Of a stretch of 58,478 nt of DNA, positions 9,970 through 21,105 are shown in pieces. Every line of letters begins with the position of its first letter. Position 1 is the first letter of the stretch. The DNA is from an uncultured cyanobacterium. GTDB lineage: Bacteria > Cyanobacteriota > Cyanobacteriia > PCC-6307 > Cyanobiaceae. The DNA lies in the NCBI GenBank assembly GCA_903935205.1, contig CAIZQU010000129.1, positions 1 through 58,478 of the forward strand. The letters run 5' to 3'. A program made the translations under genes and the position numbers. A model generated the notes under the pieces. The model was not told the origin of the DNA. It was given only the letters and a program-made list of their open reading frames with translations, and searched no databases.

Positions 9970-11304
9970 ATGCTGCCCCATGAAAAGCTCGCCAGGGTCC
10001 GAGCTCAACTGCGCTCCATGCCCCTTTTCCCGCCTGATCCCGATTCCGCCAGCGGCCAGGCGGTCGGAGCTCCGCCCAGCGACGCCGCCACCCCGGTGGT
10101 GGGTGCCTTCTACGACCGTTTCCCCTACCCGGGCGATCCGCTTCAAGATGGGCCGCCTCCGGGATACAACTGGCGGTGGTGCGTCGACAGCGCCCGCTCG
10201 TTCGCCCTCGGTCCCCTGCCCCGTCGGGACGCCGCCGGTCAACGGCCTTGGCGCATCCTCGATGCCGGCTGCGGCACCGGGGTCAGCACCGACTACCTCT
10301 GCCACCTCAATCCAGGTTCGCGGGTTCTGGCGGTCGACATCAGCGAGGGCGCCCTGGCGGTGGCCCGCGAGCGCAGCCGACGCTCCGGGGCGGCCGGGGC
10401 GGCCGGGGCGGTCCAGGAGCTGCGGATCGAACGGCGCAGCCTGCTCGATCTCGACGCGGAGGGCGGATTCGACTACATCAATTCGGTTGGCGTGCTGCAC
10501 CACCTCGACCGCCCCCTGGAGGGACTGAGGGCCCTGGCCCGACGGCTCGCTCCCGCAGGGGTGCTGCATCTCTTCCTTTATGCCGACGGCGGCCGCTGGG
10601 AAATCCATCGCACCCAGCGGGCCCTGGCCCTGCTGGGAGTGGGCAGCGGCAGCGAAGGGCTGCGGCTCGGGCGTCGGCTGCTCACCGAGCTGCCCGCCGA
10701 CAACCGCCTGCGACGGCATCACGAGGAACGCTGGGCGCTCGATACCAGCGCCGATGCCAACTTCGCCGATATGTACCTCCACCCCCAGGAGACCAGCTAC
10801 AACCTTGCGCGTCTGTTCGCCTTGATCGAAGCGGGCGGCCTTCGCTTCGCCGGCTTTTCCAACCCGGAGGTCTGGGATCCGGCCCGGCTGCTGCAAGGGG
10901 AACTGCTGGAGCGGGCCCGGTCCCTGCCGGCCCTCGAGCAGTGGGCGCTGGTGGAAGAACTCGACCCGGCGATCAGCCACTTCGAATTCTTCCTCTGCCC
11001 TCCCTCCGCTCCAGCGGTGGAGGGGGGCGAGCCCGATGACCGCACCCTGCTGGCCGGCGGAGCGGAGCGGAACCGCTGTCTCTGGGGCTGGCCGGGCACC
11101 AGCCTGCTGGGTCCGGATCTTCAGCCCCTCGATCTGGAGGAAGGCGATCTGACCCTCCTCCAGGCCCTGGAGGAGGCCCCTGCAGGGACTCCCCTGGGCG
11201 AGCTTCCCCTGGCCATGGAGGCCAGGGAACGGCTGAGCCGGTTCCGCCGGCTGATCCGGGAGCGGGTGCTGCTCAGGCTGGCCGGGGCCGAACAGGCTGC
11301 GTGA
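9970..11304 (+). CDS. Class I SAM-dependent methyltransferase
   Basis: The 444-residue protein has a class I methyltransferase core. Motif I is LDAGCGTG at about residues 97-104, an acidic LAVDIS follows, and NSVGVLHHLDRP fits the post-motif region. An N-terminal segment with VGAFYDRFPYPGDP precedes the core, and about 180 residues follow that I cannot assign. The substrate is unknown. The motifs resemble small-molecule methyltransferases more than DNA enzymes. It sits between apcE (divergent) and the ATP synthase operon, 18 nt before the first possible atpI start, so it may be co-transcribed with it. Confidence 0.8.
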   Translation: MLPHEKLARVRAQLRSMPLFPPDPDSASGQAVGAPPSDAATPVVGAFYDRFPYPGDPLQDGPPPGYNWRWCVDSARSFALGPLPRRDAAGQRPWRILDAGCGTGVSTDYLCHLNPGSRVLAVDISEGALAVARERSRRSGAAGAAGAVQELRIERRSLLDLDAEGGFDYINSVGVLHHLDRPLEGLRALARRLAPAGVLHLFLYADGGRWEIHRTQRALALLGVGSGSEGLRLGRRLLTELPADNRLRRHHEERWALDTSADANFADMYLHPQETSYNLARLFALIEAGGLRFAGFSNPEVWDPARLLQGELLERARSLPALEQWALVEELDPAISHFEFFLCPPSAPAVEGGEPDDRTLLAGGAERNRCLWGWPGTSLLGPDLQPLDLEEGDLTLLQALEEAPAGTPLGELPLAMEARERLSRFRRLIRERVLLRLAGAEQAA

Positions 11305-11322
11305 TAAATTCCGCACGCTCCA

Positions 11323-11937
11323 ATGGCTCTTTCACGGTTGCCGGCCTTCCTGACCACCCCGGCTGATGCAGACACCCCCGCGGTGTCGCCCCACGGGAAT
11401 GGTCTGGAAAGCGATGCTCCTCCGGGGGGATCGTCCGGGCAACCCGTCCTGATCATGGGATTTCCCGCCGATCAGGTCGACCCCACGTCCATGGACGACG
11501 ACATGGCCGGCGGGTCTCCAGCTGCAGCAGTGGCCGGGACCTCAGGCCAGGTCGACTCCGGAACCGATAGCGTCACGGCCCTACCGGCCATTGCGTCCGG
11601 GATGGAGCACTACGAGCGGCTGCAGCGGCGGCTCCTCGTAGCCACTGCTTTGGCCATTGCCACGGCGGTGCCGATCAGCGGCTGGTTTTACGACGGCCCC
11701 ACCGCCCTCAGCCTGCTGCTGGGGGGCGTTGCCGGCCTTCTCTACCTCCGCCTGCTGGCCCGCAGCGTCTCCCGTCTGGGAGGTGACCGGCGCTCCGTCG
11801 GCAAGGTCCAGCTCCTGGTCCCTGTGGTTCTGGTGCTGGCTTCAGCCCGGATCCCTTCCCTGCAGATTCTTCCCGCCCTGGTGGGTTTTCTGCTGTACAA
11901 ACCGGCCCTGATCGTTCAGGCCCTGCTGGATCGCTGA
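11323..11937 (+). CDS. atpI: ATP synthase protein I (Atp1/AtpI)
   Basis: This small membrane protein heads cyanobacterial ATP synthase operons and is thought to help assemble the c-ring. The conserved part is the last ~111 residues: EHYERLQRRLL, then helices around LSLLLGGVAGLLYLRLLARSV and VGKVQLLVPVVLVLA, ending LVGFLLYKPALI. The longest frame starts at 11323 and adds about 90 poorly conserved, acidic and Pro-rich residues. The ATG at 11602 gives the usual family length, and 11455 and 11491 are also possible. The end is certain, the start is not. Confidence 0.85.
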   Translation: MALSRLPAFLTTPADADTPAVSPHGNGLESDAPPGGSSGQPVLIMGFPADQVDPTSMDDDMAGGSPAAAVAGTSGQVDSGTDSVTALPAIASGMEHYERLQRRLLVATALAIATAVPISGWFYDGPTALSLLLGGVAGLLYLRLLARSVSRLGGDRRSVGKVQLLVPVVLVLASARIPSLQILPALVGFLLYKPALIVQALLDR

Positions 11938-12121
11938 GTGGGATCAGGCCCCAGGCCGCATCCCTGCCCAGCGCCAAGGCAATGGCTCCAACAAAGATCT
12001 GGCAGCACCGCTCTGACGCGGTCTGCTGCCTCTTCGCCAACCGGCGTGGCCCCATGGCCTGTCGGGACTGTTTTATTCGCCGCCCTGCGGCACCACTCCA
12101 CCGCCAGGACCCCCCATCCCG

Positions 12122-13251
<1,130 letters not shown>

Positions 13252-13373
13252 TCGCCCCAGGAGTCCGGGGACATGGGCACCCTGCCCGGTCCCTTGGATT
13301 CCGGCCCCAACAGGGAGGCTGAATCCCCTGGTTCAGCCCTTCCCATCGCTTCCTTCCACCGCCCGCCATCCCC

Positions 13374-13859
13374 ATGACCAGCTGGCTACTGCTTGCCGAG
13401 GCAGGGGCTTCCGCCGCCGGAACGCCCGAGGGAGGTCTCTTCGACCTTGATGCCACCCTGCCCCTGATGGCGGTGCAGGTGGTGCTCCTCACCTTCATCC
13501 TCAACGCCCTCTTCTTCCGCCCCGTCGGGCGGGCCGTGGAGGAGCGGGAGGGCTACATCGCCACCAGCCGCGCCCAGGCCAAGGAAAAGCTGGCCCAGGT
13601 CGAGCGGCTTGAGGCCGATCTCAAGGAGCAGCTGCGGGAGGCCCGCATCCAGACCCAGAAGCTGATCCAGGCCGCCGAACAGGATTCCGACAAGCTCTAC
13701 CGCGAGGCGATCGCTGTGGCCCAGGCCGAATCCAACGCCAGCCGTGAGGCCGCCCGCCGCGAGATCGACAGCCAGCGCACCTCTGCCCTCGGACAGATTC
13801 GCGCCGATGCCGACAAGCTGGCCGATCAGATCGTCGACCGTCTTCTCGCCGCATCATGA
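13374..13859 (+). CDS. atpF2: ATP synthase subunit b' (second b-type stalk subunit)
   Basis: Photosynthetic organisms have two different b-type subunits in the peripheral stalk. This is b' (161 residues). One N-terminal helix ([20 protein letters not shown]) is followed by [15 protein letters not shown] and a long charged coiled coil to the C-terminus. The stop overlaps the start of the next gene (b) by 4 nt. It is often annotated atpG in cyanobacteria. Confidence 0.96.
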   Translation: MTSWLLLAEAGASAAGTPEGGLFDLDATLPLMAVQVVLLTFILNALFFRPVGRAVEEREGYIATSRAQAKEKLAQVERLEADLKEQLREARIQTQKLIQAAEQDSDKLYREAIAVAQAESNASREAARREIDSQRTSALGQIRADADKLADQIVDRLLAAS

Positions 13860-14386
13860 CCAACCTTCCCGCCCTCCATCTGCTCGCCTCCCACGGCGGT
13901 GGCTTCGGGCTGAATCTGAATCTGTTCGAAACCAACATCATCAATCTGGCGATTGTGATCGCTGGTTTGGTCTGGTTTTTGCGGGGCTTCCTCGGCGGCA
14001 TCCTCGACCGCCGGCGTCAGGCCATCCTTGCCGATCTGAAGGATGCCGATGACCGTCTTGTCGCCGCCACCACGGCGCTCGAAACCGTGAAGAAGGACCT
14101 TGCTGAAGCCCAGCAGCGGGCTGAAGCGATCCGGGCCGACGGCCAGGCTCGCGCCGAGGCGATCCGTCTGGAGAGCGAGAAGCGCACGGTGGAGGAGATG
14201 GCACGGCTCCGCGAGGATTCGGCTGCTGATCTCGATGCCGAGGCCGCCAGGGTCACCGCCCAGCTCCGCCGCGAGGCCGCCCGTCTGGCGATCGAGAAGG
14301 CCCTGGCCTCCCTGCCTGGCAAGCTCGATTCCGGCGCTCAGGCCCGGCTCATCGACCAGTCCATTCAATCGCTGGGGAACGCCTGA
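13856..14386 (+). CDS. atpF: ATP synthase subunit b
   Basis: This is the second peripheral stalk subunit (176 residues), with one membrane helix ([22 protein letters not shown]) after a short lumenal segment, then an extended Ala/Glu/Arg-rich coiled coil. It forms a heterodimer with b'. It begins inside the b' stop codon (ATGA) and its own stop overlaps atpH by 1 nt (TGATG), so translation of the three is likely coupled. Confidence 0.96.
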   Translation: MTNLPALHLLASHGGGFGLNLNLFETNIINLAIVIAGLVWFLRGFLGGILDRRRQAILADLKDADDRLVAATTALETVKKDLAEAQQRAEAIRADGQARAEAIRLESEKRTVEEMARLREDSAADLDAEAARVTAQLRREAARLAIEKALASLPGKLDSGAQARLIDQSIQSLGNA

Positions 14387-14934
14387 TGCCTCTGCTGAAC
14401 ACCGTCACCACCCCCTGGGCCGAGGCATTCCTCCAGCTCAGCGAAGCCAACGGTGAGACCACCGCTGTGATCGACCAGGCCCGCAAGCTGCTGGCGATCT
14501 GGAACGAATCATCCGAGCTGCGTGAGGCGATGGCCTCTCCGGTTCTGGAGATTGAGGCCAAGAAAGCCGCTATCTCCAGCCTCTTCTCGGAGCAGATCTC
14601 GCCCAGTTTCCTCAACCTGCTCAAGCTCCTGGCCGATCGCCAACGCATCGGTGTGCTCGACGCCGTGCTCGAGCGACTTCTGGAGCTCTACCGCGACCAG
14701 AACGGCATCGCCCTGGCCACGGTGACCTCCGCCGAGGCCCTCAGCGAGGAGCAACTGGCCGGGATCACCAGCCAGATCAAGGCGGTCGCCGGCACCGATC
14801 AGGTTGAGGTCAACACGGCCATCGATCCTGCTCTGATCGGCGGTTTCGTGCTCAAGGTCGGTTCCAAGGTGATCGACGCCAGCCTGGCCGGACAGGTCCG
14901 TCGCCTGGGCCTGGCCCTGGCTCGGGTGAGCTGA
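14386..14934 (+). CDS. atpH: ATP synthase subunit delta
   Basis: Delta (OSCP-like, 182 residues) joins the peripheral stalk to the top of F1. The N-terminal helical domain reads TPWAEAFLQLSEANGE, and the C-terminal signature is VNTAIDPALIGGFVLKVGSKVIDASLAGQ-like (about 145-173), the hallmark of the family. It is coupled to atpF by a 1-nt overlap and is 63 nt upstream of atpA. Also called atpD in cyanobacteria. Confidence 0.97.
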   Translation: MPLLNTVTTPWAEAFLQLSEANGETTAVIDQARKLLAIWNESSELREAMASPVLEIEAKKAAISSLFSEQISPSFLNLLKLLADRQRIGVLDAVLERLLELYRDQNGIALATVTSAEALSEEQLAGITSQIKAVAGTDQVEVNTAIDPALIGGFVLKVGSKVIDASLAGQVRRLGLALARVS

Positions 14935-16515
<1,581 letters not shown>

Positions 16516-16527
16516 GGATTCCCAGCC

Positions 16528-17478
16528 ATGGCCAATCTCAAGGAGATCCGCGATCGGATCAGTTCGGTCAAGAACACGCGCAAGATCACCGAGGCCATGC
16601 GTCTGGTGGCCGCTGCCAAAGTGCGGCGTGCCCAGGAGCAGGTATTGCGGAGTCGGCCTTTCGCCGACCGCCTCGCCCGGGTGCTGCAGACCCTGCAGAC
16701 CCGGATGGCCTTCGAATCCGCCGACGCGCCCCTGCTGGCAACCCGTGACCTTCGCACGATCACCCTGCTCGCCGTCACCGGCGATCGGGGTCTCTGCGGC
16801 GGCTACAACGCCAACATCATCAAGCGCACCGAGCAGCGCGTCGCCGAACTGCGAGGACAGGGCTACACGGTTGATCTGGTGCTGATGGGCCGCAAGGCGA
16901 TCACCTATTTCCAGAACCGGGCTTCCCAATACAAAATCCGCGCCACCTTCACCGGTCTGGAGCAGGTGCCCACGGCGGCAGAGGCCAATGCCATTGCCAA
17001 TGAGGTGCTGGCGGAATTCCTCTCTGCTTCCACCGATCGGGTGGAGATCATCTACACCAAGTTCATCAACCTGGTGAGCTCCAAGCCGGTGGTGCAGACC
17101 CTGCTGCCCCTCGATGCCCAGGACATCGCCGATCCCGACGATGAAATGTTCCGGCTGGTCACCAAGGACGGTCGCCTCACCGTCGAGACGGTGGATGTGG
17201 CCAACACTCAGCCGGTCCTGCCCTCCGACTTCGTGTTTGAGCAGAGTCCGGAGCAACTGCTCAATTCCCTGCTGCCCCTCTATCTGTCCAACCAGCTGCT
17301 GCGCTCCCTTCAGGAAGCCGCCGCCAGCGAACTGGCCAGTCGGATGACGGCCATGAACAACGCCAGCGACAATGCCAAGGCCCTCGCCAAATCATTGACT
17401 CTGGACTACAACAAGGCCCGTCAGGCCGCGATCACCCAGGAGATTCTCGAGGTGGTCGGTGGCGCCGCCGCGATGTGA
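16528..17478 (+). CDS. atpG: ATP synthase subunit gamma
   Basis: Gamma is the central rotor of F1 (316 residues). The N-terminal helix ([24 protein letters not shown]) and C-terminal helix ([17 protein letters not shown]) form the coiled coil. The family motif [13 protein letters not shown] is at about 89-101. The cyanobacteria/plastid-type insertion is present around [19 protein letters not shown] (about 204-222) and lacks the paired redox cysteines of plant chloroplast gamma. It is the last gene of the operon and is followed by a terminator. Often named atpC in cyanobacteria. Confidence 0.98.
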   Translation: MANLKEIRDRISSVKNTRKITEAMRLVAAAKVRRAQEQVLRSRPFADRLARVLQTLQTRMAFESADAPLLATRDLRTITLLAVTGDRGLCGGYNANIIKRTEQRVAELRGQGYTVDLVLMGRKAITYFQNRASQYKIRATFTGLEQVPTAAEANAIANEVLAEFLSASTDRVEIIYTKFINLVSSKPVVQTLLPLDAQDIADPDDEMFRLVTKDGRLTVETVDVANTQPVLPSDFVFEQSPEQLLNSLLPLYLSNQLLRSLQEAAASELASRMTAMNNASDNAKALAKSLTLDYNKARQAAITQEILEVVGGAAAM

Positions 17479-17546
17479 ACGTCGGCTCCCCTGATCCCAT
17501 GTGATCCCACGTCACCGCGATCAGTCCGGATCCAGTTCTTCCCTCC

Positions 17547-17577
17547 GCTGTCCCAGACACTCTGGGGCAGCTTTTTT
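17547..17577 (+). terminator. Intrinsic terminator of the ATP synthase operon
   Basis: An 11-bp stem with one G-T wobble (17547-17557 with 17561-17571, 3-nt loop) is followed by six Ts at 17572-17577. It lies 68 nt after the gamma stop codon. Confidence 0.93.
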
Positions 17578-17705
17578 ATGGATGACACCGCCGCCCCAGG
17601 CCCCAGGGGGGGTGCCTTCAGCCGGAACTGCGCCGACCAGAGGTCGTGCCCAGATGGCTGCTGGCGCTTCCGCAGGGCTCGGACGATCCACCCCTCCACC
17701 GCACC

Positions 17706-18485
17706 ATGCCCAAGACCACAGCATCTGCGCCCCAACCAGGCAGAGGTCTCAAGCTGCAGGCCCTGTTCCCTCTGGCCGTGGGACAGGTGCAGCTGCAGCC
17801 CGATCCTCTCGATCTGGCCTTGCAGTTGCAGGCGATCCGAGAGCTGCAGGCGGGCGCTGACTCCAACCCTGATCCCGGCTGTGCCTGGACCGGTGATCTC
17901 AACGGGGTCTGGCAGCTGGATCGGGATCCCCGCTTCTCGGCGCTGATCGCAGGCCTGCTGGGCCATGCCTGGAGCTATCTGGAGCAGCTTGGTTTCGATC
18001 GCGATCGGATCGCCCTGCACCTGCAGCGTTGCTGGCCGGTCGTCAGTGAGCTGGGACAGGTGGTGGGTCGCCACCACCATCCGAATGCCCATCTCAGTGG
18101 GGTGTACTACCTCAATGGTGATGGCAGCGGCCGCAGCGGCTGCCTGCGCCTGTTCACTCCCAGCGCCTTGAATGAGCTGGTTCCCGGTCTGGCCGTGGGC
18201 CATGGCGGACCCATTCTCAACGAGGGGCCTGCAGCGGCCCAATGGAACGCCCCCTGGTTTGATCTGGCCCCGCGGGCCGGTCTGTTGGTGTTGTTCCCTG
18301 CCGGCTTGGAGCACATGGTGCTGGAGAACAGAGATGCCAACGACAGCCGCTTTTCGATCAGTTTCGATTTGGTGTTGACGTCACCCCCTTGCCCTACTCC
18401 CGGCCAGCAGGTCGGTGAATATCTGGCTCCCCATCCCTCGGCCTGGACGGCCGTTCCCGCCGATCGCATCAGGGAGAAAGGCTGA
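17706..18485 (+). CDS. Putative 2-oxoglutarate-Fe(II) oxygenase-like protein
   Basis: The 259-residue protein (ATG at 17706; the frame is open further upstream) resembles the TIGR02466-type family of putative 2OG-Fe(II) oxygenases. HHHPNAHLSGVYYLNGDGSG (about 121-140) would lie at the metal-binding strand of the double-stranded beta helix. GLLVLFPAGLEHMVLEN carries the expected distal His, and an Arg shortly after (DSRFSISFDL) could bind 2-oxoglutarate. The metal-binding acidic residue is not obvious. Substrate unknown. It follows the ATP synthase terminator and is probably a single transcription unit. Confidence 0.6.
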   Translation: MPKTTASAPQPGRGLKLQALFPLAVGQVQLQPDPLDLALQLQAIRELQAGADSNPDPGCAWTGDLNGVWQLDRDPRFSALIAGLLGHAWSYLEQLGFDRDRIALHLQRCWPVVSELGQVVGRHHHPNAHLSGVYYLNGDGSGRSGCLRLFTPSALNELVPGLAVGHGGPILNEGPAAAQWNAPWFDLAPRAGLLVLFPAGLEHMVLENRDANDSRFSISFDLVLTSPPCPTPGQQVGEYLAPHPSAWTAVPADRIREKG

Positions 18486-18616
18486 GCATCACCGCGCCCG
18501 TACGCGAGGGCCAGGGCAGGTCACCCCAGGGGCTATGCCAGATTGCCAACCGGCTGTGGCTCTGTGGACGGTTTGGCGATGCGTCACAACAATGCAGCTA
18601 TACCGGTTGTTTTGCT

Positions 18617-19318
18617 GTGTACCACCCACGCCATCAGCTCGTTTCGGTTCTCAAGAAGGCAGGGGTTGGCATGGCTGTGCTGCCAGCCTGTTTGCTCGCT
18701 TTATGCCCCCGGGCTGAGGCGATCCTGCGTTACTACATCCACGACGCCGACGGTGCCGGCAGGATCGATGCCATCGGCAGCCTCAATCTGCCTGTGGCCC
18801 TGGTGACGAAAACGGGAATTTCTGAATATTGCCCTTCCAATTCATCATTTTTTCCGCCGATTGGCAATGCTGGTTTGCAGACAAAGGCAACGCTCTCGGC
18901 TTTGCTGATCTGCACGGGGCCTGCAGCCAACTCTTCGATGGTATTCAAGGGCTATGAGATGCAAGTCGTTTCGCAATCTTTCAGCACGGATATCTTCGCG
19001 GCCGCTGCTTCCTATTCCGGCCTTGCCACGGGTCTGATCGGTGATGCGCCTGCTTTCTATGTTCAGACCTCTTACAGCAGCGGCGGATCGATCAGCAGCG
19101 CTGCCCTGCTCTCCGGCACCCTGGCTTCGATCGGCCTCTCGGGCTCCGGTCTGATTGCCCAATACAACATCCTCGATGGCAGCACCGTCACCGACAGCGT
19201 CGAGGTGCATCTGAGTGCCCCTCCCCGGCCGGTTCCTGGTCCCCTGCCGATGCTGGGGGCCAGCCTGGCCTTCGCCTGGTCCCGCCAGCTGCGTCAGCGG
19301 GTCGGGCTGACGCGCTGA
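18617..19318 (+). CDS. Secreted protein with PEP-CTERM-like C-terminal tail
   Basis: I do not recognise the 233-residue mature domain. The N-terminus has a signal peptide: basic region with KK, hydrophobic VGMAVLPACLLALC, cleavage near RAEA. The GTG at 18617 is preferred because it supplies the basic region; the ATG at 18671 gives 215 residues. The C-terminus PVPGPLPMLGASLAFAWSRQLRQRV is a PEP-CTERM-like sorting signal: Pro-rich motif, hydrophobic helix, basic end. The body is Ser/Gly/Ala-rich with two cysteines, as in exported surface proteins. Its base composition is visibly less GC-rich than its neighbours. Confidence 0.7.
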   Translation: MYHPRHQLVSVLKKAGVGMAVLPACLLALCPRAEAILRYYIHDADGAGRIDAIGSLNLPVALVTKTGISEYCPSNSSFFPPIGNAGLQTKATLSALLICTGPAANSSMVFKGYEMQVVSQSFSTDIFAAAASYSGLATGLIGDAPAFYVQTSYSSGGSISSAALLSGTLASIGLSGSGLIAQYNILDGSTVTDSVEVHLSAPPRPVPGPLPMLGASLAFAWSRQLRQRVGLTR

Positions 19319-19361
19319 GGCTCGACCCTTCAGGGAAAATGGCAGCAACGACGGCAGCGCC

Positions 19362-19691
19362 TTGAGCGAACCCACCCCTTTCCTGATTCAGGCCAGCCTT
19401 CACGGCACCACCTACTCCTTTCCCTGCCTTCCCGACCAGACCGTGCTGGCCGCCGCCGAAGCCGCTGCGGTTCCCCTGCCCAGCTCCTGCTGCTCGGGGG
19501 TCTGCACCACCTGTGCCGCCCGGATCACAGAGGGCAGCGTTGATCAGCCCGATGCGATGGGGGTGCGCCAGGAGCTGCGGGACGAAGGATTCGCCCTGCT
19601 GTGCGTGGCCTACCCCCGCAGCGACCTGACCCTGATTGCCGGCCAGGAGGATGCGCTGTACGAAGCCCAGTTCGGCCAGTTCCAGAAATGA
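19362..19691 (+). CDS. Plant-type [2Fe-2S] ferredoxin
   Basis: This is a soluble electron carrier of 109 residues. The iron-sulphur ligands are Cys-x4-Cys-x2-Cys in SSCCSGVCTTCA plus the distal Cys in FALLCVAYP. The extra Cys next to the first ligand is notable. The start is a TTG at 19362, as the nearby ATG at 19339 is out of frame. It differs from the main photosynthetic PetF in its N-terminus and C-terminal tail. Its stop codon overlaps the start of the next small gene by 4 nt (ATGA). Confidence 0.9.
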   Translation: MSEPTPFLIQASLHGTTYSFPCLPDQTVLAAAEAAAVPLPSSCCSGVCTTCAARITEGSVDQPDAMGVRQELRDEGFALLCVAYPRSDLTLIAGQEDALYEAQFGQFQK

Positions 19692-19963
19692 GGCTTCAGG
19701 CCGAAACCTTCTGGTGGTCGCCCGCCCCTGGCCCGCTGCTCCCCCAGCTGCACAACGAGCTGGCGGACCTCTGCCGGCGCCAGGGGGGGACTGGCAGCCG
19801 TCCCCTGCGCTGGGCTCTCACCGCCGCCGAGCGGGGGAGGGGCCTTCGGATTGAGGCGGTGCTGGTGCTCGAGGGGATCGCAACCGCACCACCGCCGTCA
19901 GCTCCCGGCCAGTCTGGTCAGGCTGGTCCGACCATCGCCTCCGGCGGGTCCCGGGCATGCTGA
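19688..19963 (+). CDS. Small conserved-looking protein, unknown function
   Basis: This 91-residue product (MRLQAETFWWSPAPGPLL...) starts within the ferredoxin stop codon and ends 7 nt inside the next gene. The coupling on both sides is the main evidence that it is real. It has no signal peptide or membrane helix. The first 60 residues look globular and the last 25 are Pro/Ala/Gly-rich. I recall similar short proteins next to DUF3326 genes in picocyanobacteria but cannot name a family. Confidence 0.7.
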   Translation: MRLQAETFWWSPAPGPLLPQLHNELADLCRRQGGTGSRPLRWALTAAERGRGLRIEAVLVLEGIATAPPPSAPGQSGQAGPTIASGGSRAC

Positions 19964-21072
19964 TCGCTGCAGCGCCGCCCCTGCCCACCCTGTTGGTGAT
20001 TCCCACCGGTGTGGGCTGCGATGCGGGTGGCTACGCCGGCGATGGACTGCCGGCGGCACGCCTGCTGGCTGCTGCCAGCGGCTGCCTGATCACCCATCCC
20101 AACGCGATGAACGCGGCCTCCCTCTATTGGAGCGATGCGCGCATCCACTACGTGGAGGGTTGGGCGCTGGATCGCTTTGCTGCAGGCGATCTCGCCCTGC
20201 GACCGGTCGCCGGTCGGCGGGTGGGGCTGCTGCTGGATCGCGGGATTGAGGCCGAGCTGCTGCAGCGCCATCTCCAGGCGGCCGAGGCCTGCCGCGCCAG
20301 CCTGGGCCTGGCCATCGGCCCGGTGCTGTGCAGCGATGTTCCGCTGGGGGCCGGACTGAGCCTCGGGCCCAGCGGCGTGAGCTGGGGAACCCTGGAGCGT
20401 CCCGATGCCCTGCTGCGGGCCGGCGAACGCCTCGTCGCCGCCGGCGCCACCGCCATCGCCGTGGTCTGCCGCTTCCCCGATGATCCCGACAGCGACGCCC
20501 TGGCCTCCTATCGCCAGGGCCGTGGCGTCGACGCCCTGGCCGGGGCCGAGGCGGTGATCAGCCACCTGCTGGTGGAACACCTCGGCATCCCCTGCGCCCA
20601 CGCTCCCGCCCTCGCCCCCCTGCCCCTGGACCCGGCCCTCGATCCCCGCGCCGCCGCTGAGGAGCTGGGCCATACCTTTCTGCCCTGCGTGCTGGTGGGC
20701 TTGAGCCGCGCTCCCGACCTGATTCCCCTGGCCAGCGGCAGCCTCGGCGGCTTTGCCGGCCGCCCCAGCCTCCAGCCCGCGGCTTGCCCCCCCGCCTCGG
20801 CCCTCAGCGCCGCTGATCTCGGCGCGGTGGTGGCCCCGGCCGGTGCCCTGGGCGGCGAGGCCGTGCTGGCCTGCGCTGAGCGAGGGGTGCCCCTGATCGC
20901 TGTCAACGGCAATTCCTGCCTGCTTCAGGTGGATGGCCCGGCCCTGGGACTGCCCGTCCTGGAGGCTGCCAGCCATGCCGAAGCGGCGGGTCTGGTGTTG
21001 GCCCTGCGGGAGGGGCTGGATCCCGCCTGCCTGGAGCGGCCCTTTCGCCCCCTGCCGATCCCCCCCGCCTGA
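19957..21072 (+). CDS. DUF3326 family protein
   Basis: This 371-residue protein of the cyanobacteria/plant DUF3326 family has no established function. It opens with TLLVIPTGVGCDAGGYAGDGLPAARLLA, and conserved-looking motifs include THPNAMNAASLYW and YVEGWALDRF. It is Ala/Gly-rich, with no membrane helices and no signal peptide. It is translationally coupled to the small protein upstream, which is coupled to a ferredoxin, so the three may act in one redox-dependent pathway (inference). Confidence 0.8.
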   Translation: MLIAAAPPLPTLLVIPTGVGCDAGGYAGDGLPAARLLAAASGCLITHPNAMNAASLYWSDARIHYVEGWALDRFAAGDLALRPVAGRRVGLLLDRGIEAELLQRHLQAAEACRASLGLAIGPVLCSDVPLGAGLSLGPSGVSWGTLERPDALLRAGERLVAAGATAIAVVCRFPDDPDSDALASYRQGRGVDALAGAEAVISHLLVEHLGIPCAHAPALAPLPLDPALDPRAAAEELGHTFLPCVLVGLSRAPDLIPLASGSLGGFAGRPSLQPAACPPASALSAADLGAVVAPAGALGGEAVLACAERGVPLIAVNGNSCLLQVDGPALGLPVLEAASHAEAAGLVLALREGLDPACLERPFRPLPIPPA

Positions 21073-21105
21073 GGCCGCCAGAATCGGGGATCCGCCTCCC
21101 GCTCG

